Assembly: GCA_036397815.1 (NCBI GenBank)
Contig: DASWIE010000127.1
Span: 1 to 14,044 of the forward strand
Length of the DNA: 14,044 bases
Direction of reading: 5' to 3'
Source of the DNA: DASQFY01 sp036397815
GTDB lineage: Bacteria; Chloroflexota; Limnocylindria; QHBO01
Made by a program: the position numbers and the translations under genes. Positions 1-6,578 of this stretch are shown piece after piece. Numbering within the stretch: position 1 is the first letter of the stretch; every line of letters begins with the position of its first letter. Below the pieces are notes generated by a model, which saw only the letters and a list, made by a program, of their open reading frames with translations, made no database searches and was not told the DNA's origin.

Positions 1-1
1 G

Positions 2-610
2 GTGTTCGGCCACGACATCGAGCGCGAGGAGATGGCGGTCAAGCGCCTGATCAACCGCGTGAGCGTGGACGCCGCGTTCTTCAAGAAGCTGAGCCCGCAC
101 GAGAACCTGATCTACGCCGCGCGCCTGTACGGCATGGACGCCAGGCAGGCGAGGGCGGACGCGATCCGGATCCTGGCGCGGCTGGGCATCGCCGAGAAGC
201 GGCTCGGCCGCCCGCTGGAGCAGATGAGCCGGGGCATGCAGCAGAAGGTCGCCATCGCGCGAGCCCTGCTGACCAGCCCGATCCTGATGCTCCTGGACGA
301 GCCGACGACGGGGCTCGATCCGCGCTCGAAGCTGGACGTGCAGACCTTCATCGAGGAGCTGCGCGACGGCCACGACGCCACGATCGTGCTCACGACGCAC
401 GACCTGGACGAGGCGGATCGGCTCTGCGATCGCATCGCGATCATCAACGACGGACGGATCGTGGCGGAGGACACGCCGGCCGGCCTGAAGGCGATGGTCG
501 CGGAGAAGTACGGCAAGGAGCCGACCCTTGAGAGCGTGTTCATGACGTTCACCGGCCGTTCGCTGGACGAGGACGTCAACGGCGACGACGAGAACGAAGA
601 CGACGAGTAA
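2..610 (+). CDS. ABC-2 type exporter ATP-binding protein (5' end cut by the window)
   Basis: This is the C-terminal part of an ABC transporter ATPase of the DrrA/CcmA-like drug or polymer export class; it would power the permease two genes downstream. The frame is open to the first base, so the GTG at position 2 is not the true start and the Walker A loop lies outside the window. Counting from that GTG, the signature is SRGM at residues 76-79, Walker B is LMLLDEP at 95-101, the D-loop is GLDP, and the switch histidine is H133 in TTHDLDEAD. A TLESVF...TG segment near 175-185 is typical of this exporter class. The protein ends in a strongly acidic tail (residues 188-202), which is unusual. The stop TAA shares a base with an ATG, but the better start of the next gene is 24 bases further on. 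The family is sure; the substrate is unknown. Confidence 0.93.
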   Translation: MFGHDIEREEMAVKRLINRVSVDAAFFKKLSPHENLIYAARLYGMDARQARADAIRILARLGIAEKRLGRPLEQMSRGMQQKVAIARALLTSPILMLLDEPTTGLDPRSKLDVQTFIEELRDGHDATIVLTTHDLDEADRLCDRIAIINDGRIVAEDTPAGLKAMVAEKYGKEPTLESVFMTFTGRSLDEDVNGDDENEDDE

Positions 611-617
611 TGAAAGG

Positions 618-629
618 AAAGGAGGTGAG
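618..629 (+). promoter_or_regulatory. Near-perfect Shine-Dalgarno for the small protein
   Basis: The run AAAGGAGGTGAG ends five bases before the ATG at 634, with GGAGG eight bases from it. It is the strongest ribosome-binding site seen in the window. It fixes the start of the small gene at 634 rather than at the overlapping ATG at 610. Confidence 0.8.
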
Positions 630-633
630 AACC

Positions 634-831
634 ATGTGGATGCAACCAAACCCGCGCGACCTGCCCGCGTACCACGAGGCGCTCGTTGCGCAGCTGCGCA
701 GCGAGATCCATCGCGTTCGCGGTCCAGTTGCCGAGCGTCGCGGCGTGCGGCGCTGGGTGGGACGTCAGCTGGTGCGCGTCGGTACGCGCCTGGCCGCGGA
801 CCCGACTATGCGGCCGGTCCGGAGTCTCTGA
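634..831 (+). CDS. Small basic hypothetical protein inside the ABC exporter operon
   Basis: I do not recognise a named family. The product is 65 residues, starting MWMQPNPRDL. It has an N-terminal helix-like part (PAYHEALVAQLRSEIHRVRG) and an arginine-rich second half with RRGVRRWVGRQLVRVG, which could form an amphipathic basic helix; it has no clear signal peptide or transmembrane segment. The start at 634 is preferred over the in-frame ATG at 610 because of the excellent Shine-Dalgarno between them. It lies between the ATPase and its permease, so it is probably co-expressed with them. A role as a small accessory or regulatory subunit of the exporter is inference only. A GC-rich palindrome follows its stop codon. 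Confidence 0.7.
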   Translation: MWMQPNPRDLPAYHEALVAQLRSEIHRVRGPVAERRGVRRWVGRQLVRVGTRLAADPTMRPVRSL

Positions 832-835
832 GCGT

Positions 836-852
836 GGAGCCGGACCGGCTCC
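836..852 (+). repeat. Perfect intercistronic palindrome (hairpin)
   Basis: GGAGCCGGACCGGCTCC is an inverted repeat with eight-base arms around a single A, so it can fold as a seven-pair stem with a GAC loop. It sits five bases after the small-protein stop and about 12 bases before the permease Shine-Dalgarno (ACAGGAG, 864-870). No T-run follows, so it is not a classical intrinsic terminator. It may affect RNA stability or permease translation. Confidence 0.55.
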
Positions 853-877
853 ATCACCCATCGACAGGAGTCAGACA

Positions 878-1678
878 ATGGCGCTCTTGACCCGCGAGAT
901 GAGGGCATCCTTCGCCTTCGTCGAGCGGAACTTCAACCTCACAAAGCGATACTGGGGCTGGGAAGTCGCCTGGCTCATCTACTCGGTTGCCGGCGCGCTG
1001 GCGGTCAGCCTGATCGGCCGTGCCGAGGGGAATGACCGCCTCCTGCTGACCCTGGTCATCGGCGCCATCTTCTGGAGCTACCTGTCGATCGTGTTCGAGT
1101 TCATCGCCGAGGCGGTGCAGTGGGAGCGCTGGGAGGGGACGCTGGAGTACACCTTCATGGCCCCGGTGCGGCGCTACGCGCAGCTGCTGGGCGCCGCGAT
1201 CTACGCGGTCGCCTTCGGTTTGGTGCACACGATCTTCGTGCTGATCGTGCTCTCGCTCTTCTTCGAGCTGGACCTGGCCAGCGCCAACTTCGCCACCGCG
1301 GCGGCCTTCACCCTGCTCGGCACGGTGAGCTTCATCGGGATCGGGATCGCCGCCTCGATCCTGCCGCTCATGTACGTCGAGCGCGGGGCGCAGATGGTGT
1401 TCGTGATCCAGTCGGTCCTGCTGCTGGTCAGCGGGGTCTACTACGACGTCGACATCCTGCCCGGCTGGATGCAGGCGGTCAGCGCCGTCTCACCGGCCAC
1501 CTACGTGCTGGATGGCGTGCGGGCCGGGCTGATCGAGGGGGTCGGCATGGGCGCGCTGCTGGGCAACGTCTGGCCGCTGCTGCTGATGGGCGCCTTCTTC
1601 ATCCCGGCCGGCCTGTGGGCCTTCGGCCGGGCGGAGCGCTACGCCAAGCGCACCGGCAAGCTCAAGCGCGTGGGCTGA
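878..1678 (+). CDS. ABC-2 type transporter permease
   Basis: This is the membrane subunit of an ABC-2 exporter and the likely partner of the ATPase that opens the window. The 266-residue product has about six hydrophobic segments, near residues 28-46, 55-75, 102-128, 140-162, 172-187 and 228-250. Two ABC-2 hallmarks are visible: WERWEGTLEY...APV (82-97) between the second and third segments, and a YYDVDILPGWM...SPATYVLDGVR stretch (188-215) before the last helix. The ATG at 878 is chosen because ACAGGAG lies seven bases upstream and the hydrophobic profile then starts normally. The frame is open further upstream to 686, but that part reads as an out-of-frame copy of the small gene. The substrate is unknown; drug, lipid or polysaccharide are all possible. 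Confidence 0.9.
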   Translation: MALLTREMRASFAFVERNFNLTKRYWGWEVAWLIYSVAGALAVSLIGRAEGNDRLLLTLVIGAIFWSYLSIVFEFIAEAVQWERWEGTLEYTFMAPVRRYAQLLGAAIYAVAFGLVHTIFVLIVLSLFFELDLASANFATAAAFTLLGTVSFIGIGIAASILPLMYVERGAQMVFVIQSVLLLVSGVYYDVDILPGWMQAVSAVSPATYVLDGVRAGLIEGVGMGALLGNVWPLLLMGAFFIPAGLWAFGRAERYAKRTGKLKRVG

Positions 1679-1683
1679 CGACG

Positions 1684-2721
1684 ATGACCACCGAACCAGT
1701 GGTTGACAGTCACCACCGGCCTGACAGGACCGATGCGCCCGCCGGGCTCGAGCTGCGTCCCTATCAGGGCGAGCCCGACCTGAAGGCCATGGTCCGAGTC
1801 TTCAACGCGGCCAACGTGGAGGACCGGATCGAGGAGCGCATCTCGGTCGAGGCGCTGCGGAACTGGGTCGAGCATCCCTCGCCCCACTTCGACCCGGGCG
1901 GCGACATCGTGCTGGCGGTGGTCGACGGCGAGGTGGTCGGCTACGGCTGGACCTCGTGGGTGGACACCACCGACGGCCTGCGCGAGTACGCCACGCGCGG
2001 CCATTTGCACCCCGCCTGGCGGCGACGCCGCGTTGGCACCGCCCTCCTGCGCCACAACGAGGCGCGGCTGGGTCAGCTGGCCGCCGGCCACGACAGCGAG
2101 CGGCCGCGGACCTACGCCGCCTACGCGCCGGAGCGCCGGCCGGGCGCCGTGGCGCTGCTGCTGGGTGCCGGCTACCAGCCGGTACGCTACTTCTTCGACA
2201 TGGTGCGACCGACCCTCGACGACATCGTTGTGCCCGAGCCTCCGGCCGGGCTCGAGGTCCGGCCGATCGCCGGGAGGGAGCAGGTGCGCGCGCTGTTCGA
2301 CGCCGACGTCGAGGCGTTCGCCGACCATTGGGGTGGCTTCGACGCGTCGGACGCGTCGTTCGAGTCATGGCTGACCGACCCCGACTTCGACCCGAGCCTG
2401 TTCGTGGTCGCCTTCGACGGCGACCAGATCGCGGGCGCGGTGACCAACACCATCAATCGCCACGAGAACGAGGCCCTTGGCCGCGCGCGAGGGCTGCTCG
2501 ACAGCGTCTTCACCCGCCGTCCGTGGCGCGGCCGCGGCCTGGCAGCGGCGCTGGTGGCACGCAGCCTGGTCCTGCTGCGCGGGCGCGGCATGACCAGCGC
2601 CTGGCTGGGCGTGGATGCCGACAACCCGACCGGAGCGTTGGGCGTCTACAAGCGCGCCGGCTTCGCGGTCGACCTGCGCTCGAGCGAATACCGTAAGCCA
2701 ATGCAGGAGATGGACCGATGA
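1684..2721 (+). CDS. Tandem two-domain GNAT acetyltransferase (copy 1)
   Basis: The 345-residue protein has two GNAT (Gcn5-related N-acetyltransferase) domains, an architecture like mycothiol synthase MshD. Domain 1 spans about residues 20-170 and domain 2 about 180-340. The acetyl-CoA-binding motif (R/Q-x-x-G-x-G/A) is intact in domain 2 (R282-G-R-G285-L-A287). In domain 1 it reads R113-R-R-R116-V-G118, so the first glycine is replaced by arginine and acetyl-CoA binding there may be lost. A GVDADNP...Y...GF block (about 313-330) is typical of the C-terminal GNAT fold. The gene starts five bases after the permease stop and overlaps the next gene by ATGA, so it belongs to the exporter operon. 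The substrate is unknown; drug or thiol-precursor acetylation are options. Confidence 0.88.
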   Translation: MTTEPVVDSHHRPDRTDAPAGLELRPYQGEPDLKAMVRVFNAANVEDRIEERISVEALRNWVEHPSPHFDPGGDIVLAVVDGEVVGYGWTSWVDTTDGLREYATRGHLHPAWRRRRVGTALLRHNEARLGQLAAGHDSERPRTYAAYAPERRPGAVALLLGAGYQPVRYFFDMVRPTLDDIVVPEPPAGLEVRPIAGREQVRALFDADVEAFADHWGGFDASDASFESWLTDPDFDPSLFVVAFDGDQIAGAVTNTINRHENEALGRARGLLDSVFTRRPWRGRGLAAALVARSLVLLRGRGMTSAWLGVDADNPTGALGVYKRAGFAVDLRSSEYRKPMQEMDR

Positions 2722-3722
2722 GCGCTCCCAGCACCGCCACCACGCCACCGATCGCCGGCCTGGAGACCCGGGCGTACCGCACCGGCGATGCCACGGTCGT
2801 AACCGACCTGAACAACCGCGGCGACGAGGCCGATGGGGTCCAGTGGCGATCCAGCCCTGAGGAGACCGCAGCCTGGTTGGAGCGCAGCAACGACCAGTAC
2901 GACGTGACCCGCGACGTCGAGATCGTGGAGCTGACCGGGGTGCCGGTCGCCTATTCGGAGGTGGAGTGGATCGACACCACCGACGGGCAGCGCGAATACC
3001 GGCTGGGCGGCATGGTCGACCCCGACTGGCGGCGCCGCGGCATCGGTCGTTGGCTCATGCGCCGCATGGAGCGGCACGCCGAGATGCTGGCGGCCCGCTA
3101 CCCAACCGAGCTGCCGCAGATCTTTGGCTCGTGGAACCCGGACTCGCGCGTCGGCAAGCGGATCCTGCTCGAGCAGGAGGGCTACCAGCCGGCGCGATGG
3201 TTCTTCGAGATGGTCCGGCCCGACATGGAGGAGATCGACCTGCCGCCGCTGCCCGATGGGCTCGAGGTTCGACCGGTGGCGCCGGCCGCCTACCGGCAGC
3301 TGTGGGACGCCGACGTCGAGGCCTTCCGGGATCATTGGGGCGGCTTCGACGGCTCCGAGGCCGTCTACCAGGCCTGGCTCAAGGATCCGAAGTTCGACCC
3401 AGGGCTGTGGGTCGTGGCCTGGGACGGCGACGAGATCGCCGGCGGGGTGATCAACACCATCAGCGAGGCAGAGAACGCGGCCTTCAACCGCCAGCGCGGC
3501 TGGCTGCAGAGCGTCTTCACCCGCCGCGCGTGGCGACGCCGCGGCCTGGCGCGCGCGCTCGTCGGGCGGAGCCTGGTGCTGCTGCGCGAGCGCGGCATGA
3601 CGAGCGCGGGCCTGGGCGTCGACGCCGACAACCCGCAAGCGGCGACCCGCATCTACGAGGAGGCCGGCTTCGAGGTCGACACCCGCTCGACCGCCTACCG
3701 CAAGCCGATGGCGGCCGGCTAG
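2718..3722 (+). CDS. Tandem two-domain GNAT acetyltransferase (copy 2)
   Basis: This 334-residue paralogue of the preceding gene has the same two-domain GNAT layout. Both acetyl-CoA motifs look intact: R105-R-R-G108-I-G110 in domain 1 and R273-R-R-G276-L-A278 in domain 2. It shares long stretches with copy 1, such as DADVEAF, DHWGGFD, SVFTRR, GLGVDADNP or LGVDADNP, and a terminal YRKPM, so the pair arose by tandem duplication. Translation is probably coupled, because ATGA joins it to copy 1. Its TAG stop interleaves with the stop of the convergent glycosyltransferase in one CTAG. Membership of the MshD-like double-GNAT group is plausible by architecture, but the substrate cannot be read from the sequence. 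Confidence 0.88.
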   Translation: MSAPSTATTPPIAGLETRAYRTGDATVVTDLNNRGDEADGVQWRSSPEETAAWLERSNDQYDVTRDVEIVELTGVPVAYSEVEWIDTTDGQREYRLGGMVDPDWRRRGIGRWLMRRMERHAEMLAARYPTELPQIFGSWNPDSRVGKRILLEQEGYQPARWFFEMVRPDMEEIDLPPLPDGLEVRPVAPAAYRQLWDADVEAFRDHWGGFDGSEAVYQAWLKDPKFDPGLWVVAWDGDEIAGGVINTISEAENAAFNRQRGWLQSVFTRRAWRRRGLARALVGRSLVLLRERGMTSAGLGVDADNPQAATRIYEEAGFEVDTRSTAYRKPMAAG

Positions 3723-4930
3723 GCGAGGGCTCGCTCGCGGACCTCGTGGTAGTAGTCGACGATCTGCTGCGTGACGCGGTCCCAGCTGTACTCCGGCGCG
3801 CGCGCCCGCCCGGCCTCCCCCATGCGGTGCCGTAGATCCGGGTCGTTGGCCAGCGTGTAGAGCGCGGCGGCCAGCGCTCGATGGTTGCGCGGCTCGACCA
3901 GCAGCCCCTGGACCCCGCGCTGCACGACCTGCTTGTAGCCGTGGATGTCGGAGGCCACGATCGGGACGCCGGCCGCCATCGCCTCGAGCAGCACGATCCC
4001 GAAGCTCTCCTGGCCGGTCGCCGGCGCGCAGAAGATGTCGGCGCTGGCGAAGAAGCGCGCCTTGGCGTCGTCTGAGACGCGGCCCAGGAACTCGACGTCG
4101 CGGATCTGGCGGAGTCCCACGTAGCGGCGGTACTCGCGCGCCTTCGGCCCGCTGCCGACGACCAGCAACCGCGCGTCGACGTGTCGCTTGCGAAGCCGGT
4201 GATAGGCCTTCAGCAAATGGATCAGGCCCTTGCGCTCCTCGAAGCGGCCGACGAACAGGATGTTGATGGTGCCGTCGCGCCACTCGTCGAAGGGCTCGGC
4301 GTCTGCGAATCGGTCCAGGTCGACCCCGTTGGGGATGATCCGGTAGTCGCCCGGGAAGTAACGGCTGATGAAGTGCCGCGCCGCGCCGCTGACCGCGATC
4401 CGGCCGTGCAGCTTGCTGGCCAGCTGCCCCGCGAAGCGCTTGCCGACCCAGTAGGACGGTGAGAACCCCCCGAAGGCGTGGAAGGTGGCCACGTTGATCG
4501 TCTGCGACTGGTCGAGGACCGTCGGCGAAAGGAACGGCACGAGCGGCTCGTGGAAATGCAGCACGTCGAACCGATGCTCGGCCAGCAGCTGACGGGCCTG
4601 CTCCTTGAAGCGCCAGCCGAGCGTCACGCGGCCCATGCTGCCGTTGGCCGGGAAGGCGAAGCCGGTGCCCAGCCGGATGACGCGGCCCTCGTCGATGCGC
4701 TCCTTGCCGTACTTGCTGGTGATGATCCAGACGTCATGGCCCAGGCGCCGCATCGCCTCGTAGGTGTGACGCACGTGCTCGTTGACGCCGCCGGGGTGCG
4801 GGTAGCCGTACGGGCTGACGATCGCCACCTTCAACGGACCGCGCGTCTGGGCGGCCTGGACCGATGGTGTCGCCTCGCCGCGATCCTGCGCGTCGCGCTC
4901 GGCCGGGGGGGCCGGTTCCGTTCGCGTCAT
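3719..4930 (-). CDS. pimA: GT4 glycosyltransferase, PimA-like phosphatidylinositol mannosyltransferase
   Basis: Predicted to transfer mannose from GDP-mannose to the inositol 2-position of phosphatidylinositol at the cytoplasmic membrane face, the first step of phosphatidylinositol mannoside synthesis. The 403-residue product begins with a variable Pro/Gln/Arg tail (1-32). The GT-B fold then starts with VAIVSPYGYPHPGGVNEHV, matching the PimA N-terminal loop (GGV at 47-49). Other PimA-like features are VLHFHEP (123-129), IPNGVD (199-204), VGRFEERKG with R229 and K234 for the nucleotide diphosphate, and the retaining-GT E308-x7-E316 motif in ESFGIVLLE. The ATG at 4930 is chosen because it overlaps the PHP stop as ATGA and has GGGAG upstream; a longer frame to 5017 exists. 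As the last gene of the inositol-lipid operon, its context supports PimA over other GT4 enzymes. Substrate specificity is inferred. Confidence 0.85.
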   Translation of the reverse strand: MTRTEPAPPAERDAQDRGEATPSVQAAQTRGPLKVAIVSPYGYPHPGGVNEHVRHTYEAMRRLGHDVWIITSKYGKERIDEGRVIRLGTGFAFPANGSMGRVTLGWRFKEQARQLLAEHRFDVLHFHEPLVPFLSPTVLDQSQTINVATFHAFGGFSPSYWVGKRFAGQLASKLHGRIAVSGAARHFISRYFPGDYRIIPNGVDLDRFADAEPFDEWRDGTINILFVGRFEERKGLIHLLKAYHRLRKRHVDARLLVVGSGPKAREYRRYVGLRQIRDVEFLGRVSDDAKARFFASADIFCAPATGQESFGIVLLEAMAAGVPIVASDIHGYKQVVQRGVQGLLVEPRNHRALAAALYTLANDPDLRHRMGEAGRARAPEYSWDRVTQQIVDYYHEVRERALA

Positions 4931-5682
4931 CGCCACTCTCCCGTGGGACGGAGAGTATGCCGCAGGTGGCGTGCCTTGGCTACGAGCTGGCGGCCGTAGA
5001 CCGAGACGTTGTGCCACTGGCTCCAGTGCGCGCCGTCCGGCTCCACCGCCCCGTCCGCCAGCGCCGCCCGGTAATCAGCCGCGCTCATGCCGCGGAACCA
5101 GGTCCAGGCGGTGGCGATCCCCTCCAGCACGTGGGCGTCGGAGTTGCCGACCGCCGGCAGCCGCAGCACCCGCTCGTTGAGACGCTGCCGGGCAGCCTGG
5201 CGCGAGCGACCCGCGGCGCTGGGGTTCAGCAGCTCGATCGCGTCGAGGCGGTGCCGCTCGTCAGGGTCGGCGTGGAGCTGCAGAAGGCTGCGGCGGCCGA
5301 CGCTCGGCGTCAGCGCGGCCATGGGATGTGGCGCGATGGCCAGCGCTCCCTGGTCGCGAATCCGCTCCAGCGTCTCGGTCAGCGAGCGCAGGGCCGGGAT
5401 CCGCTCCTCGACGTACAGGGCGAGCAGGTGGCCGCGCCGCGTGGTCACCTCCTCGCCGATCACCAGGTCGAACGAGTAGTCGCCGGCGGCGTGGATCTCG
5501 CGGGCGCGCAGCGCGCCGTCGATCCGCTCGTGGTCGGTGATGGCGATCAGGTCCAGCTTGGTGTGGCGCTCGACGTGGTCCAGCAGGGCCCGCACCTCCG
5601 CCGTCCCGTCGGAGTACAGCGTGTGCAGGTGCATGTCCGCCATCCCGCGCTCCGCTCCGGATCGCGGCCGCCGCGCGTTCAT
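4927..5682 (-). CDS. PHP-domain metal-dependent phosphoesterase
   Basis: The 251-residue protein is a PHP (polymerase and histidinol phosphatase) family phosphoesterase. The metal-ligand set is complete: D16-M-H18-L-H20, T-D50-H51, G-E77-E, H85, A-P-H119-P, and S-D182-A-H184. This suggests an active metal enzyme that removes a phosphate or cleaves a phosphodiester. The layout resembles the YciV/TrpH-type stand-alone PHP proteins; the C-terminal part after residue 200 is not recognised. The start at 5682 overlaps the acyltransferase stop as ATGA; a longer frame to 5736 is less likely. It sits between a PatA-like acyltransferase and a PimA-like mannosyltransferase, so a phospholipid or inositol-phosphate substrate is an attractive inference. 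A nucleotide or RNA-end substrate is the main alternative. Confidence 0.85.
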   Translation of the reverse strand: MNARRPRSGAERGMADMHLHTLYSDGTAEVRALLDHVERHTKLDLIAITDHERIDGALRAREIHAAGDYSFDLVIGEEVTTRRGHLLALYVEERIPALRSLTETLERIRDQGALAIAPHPMAALTPSVGRRSLLQLHADPDERHRLDAIELLNPSAAGRSRQAARQRLNERVLRLPAVGNSDAHVLEGIATAWTWFRGMSAADYRAALADGAVEPDGAHWSQWHNVSVYGRQLVAKARHLRHTLRPTGEWR

Positions 5683-6575
5683 GGCGCCTGCACCGCGCGC
5701 TGGTCGCTCCAGTACGGCTGGAACATTGCGAACCACTGCTCCGGCGCCATCGCGATCGCCTCCTCGAAGCGAGCCGCCAGGGCGCGCGTCAGCGCCGCCA
5801 CGTCCTGCCGCCGATCGCCGGTCAGATCGGCCTCCACCGACCAGCCGCGGCCGACGAAGCGCTCGGGAGCCTCACGCGTGCAGGTGGCGAGCATCAGCGG
5901 GCGGCCGGTCATCAGCGCGAGCGCGGCGGGGCCGGTCGGCAGCGTGGTCGGGTGGCCGAACATCTTGACCTCGATCCCGTCGCCGGCCAGATCGCGGTCC
6001 GCCGCGAGCGCCACCATCCGGCCGGCGCGCAGCGCCTCCACCATGGGCCGTCGCGCCCGCGAGAGTGGGATCGCCTCGACGCCCCTCCCGGCCCCACGGC
6101 GGGCGAGGAGAAACTCGTACAGCTCGCGCGGCTCGATCTCCTCCACCGGCACGACCCCGATGATCCCGCGCGCGGCCACCAGGTGGCCGAACGGCTCGAA
6201 GCTGCCGTAGTGCGCGGTGACGACCACCGCCCCGCCGCGCATCACCTTCGCCCAATGATCCCAGTCCTCGGCACGCACGATCTCGTCGACCTTGTCGTCG
6301 GGGTAGTGGGGCGCCCGCAGGACCTCGAGGTAGTAGCGCGCGTGCGACACGAAGGCAGCCTCCACGAGCCGGTTGAACACCCCGCCGGTCGTGGGCCGGC
6401 CGGTCGCCGCGCAGACGCGCGCCAGGCTCTCCGTGACGAGCGCGCGTCGTTCAGGCGCCAAGCGGAACCAGACGCGCCCCGCCAGATCGGCCAGGGCGTA
6501 GGCGGCGCCGCGCGGCAGCGAGCGGGCCACCAGGTCCGCCACGTTCAGGCCGAGGCGCAGCAGCAGGCCCCGCAT
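5679..6575 (-). CDS. LpxL/PatA-family lipid acyltransferase (second copy, HX4E type)
   Basis: The 298-residue protein is of the lysophospholipid/lauroyl acyltransferase family that includes LpxL and mycobacterial PatA. The catalytic HX4D/E motif is H122-Y-G-S-F-E127, within VVVTAHYGSFEPFGHL. A glycine/proline-rich acceptor loop (GHPTTLPTGPAALAL, about 207-221) and EQWFAMFQPYW near the C terminus fit the family. The N terminus is short and weakly hydrophobic, which suggests peripheral or single-anchor membrane attachment. It starts three bases after the stop of a related but distinct acyltransferase. By context it should acylate phosphatidylinositol or its mannosides. Which of the two acyltransferases acts on mannose, and whether the other acts on inositol, cannot be told here. 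Confidence 0.85.
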   Translation of the reverse strand: MRGLLLRLGLNVADLVARSLPRGAAYALADLAGRVWFRLAPERRALVTESLARVCAATGRPTTGGVFNRLVEAAFVSHARYYLEVLRAPHYPDDKVDEIVRAEDWDHWAKVMRGGAVVVTAHYGSFEPFGHLVAARGIIGVVPVEEIEPRELYEFLLARRGAGRGVEAIPLSRARRPMVEALRAGRMVALAADRDLAGDGIEVKMFGHPTTLPTGPAALALMTGRPLMLATCTREAPERFVGRGWSVEADLTGDRRQDVAALTRALAARFEEAIAMAPEQWFAMFQPYWSDQRAVQAP

Positions 6576-6578
6576 CGG

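Noticed and set aside
3723..3734. GCGAG-GG-CTCGC inverted repeat just after the convergent stops as a terminator
   Set aside because: The five-base stem has a two-base loop, lies inside the glycosyltransferase coding sequence and is not followed by a T-run.
2646..4283. A 545-codon open frame on the minus strand across the second GNAT gene and the 3' end of the glycosyltransferase gene
   Set aside because: Its translation is Arg/Ala/Gly-rich low complexity without family motifs, and it is antisense to a clear GNAT gene; long shadow frames are expected at this G+C.
3719..4930. The glycosyltransferase as MshA (mycothiol) instead of PimA
   Set aside because: MshA uses a GTGDAGGMNVY-type N-terminal loop, which is absent; PYGYPHPGGV and VLHFHEP match PimA better. 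A mycothiol link remains possible only through the GNAT genes.
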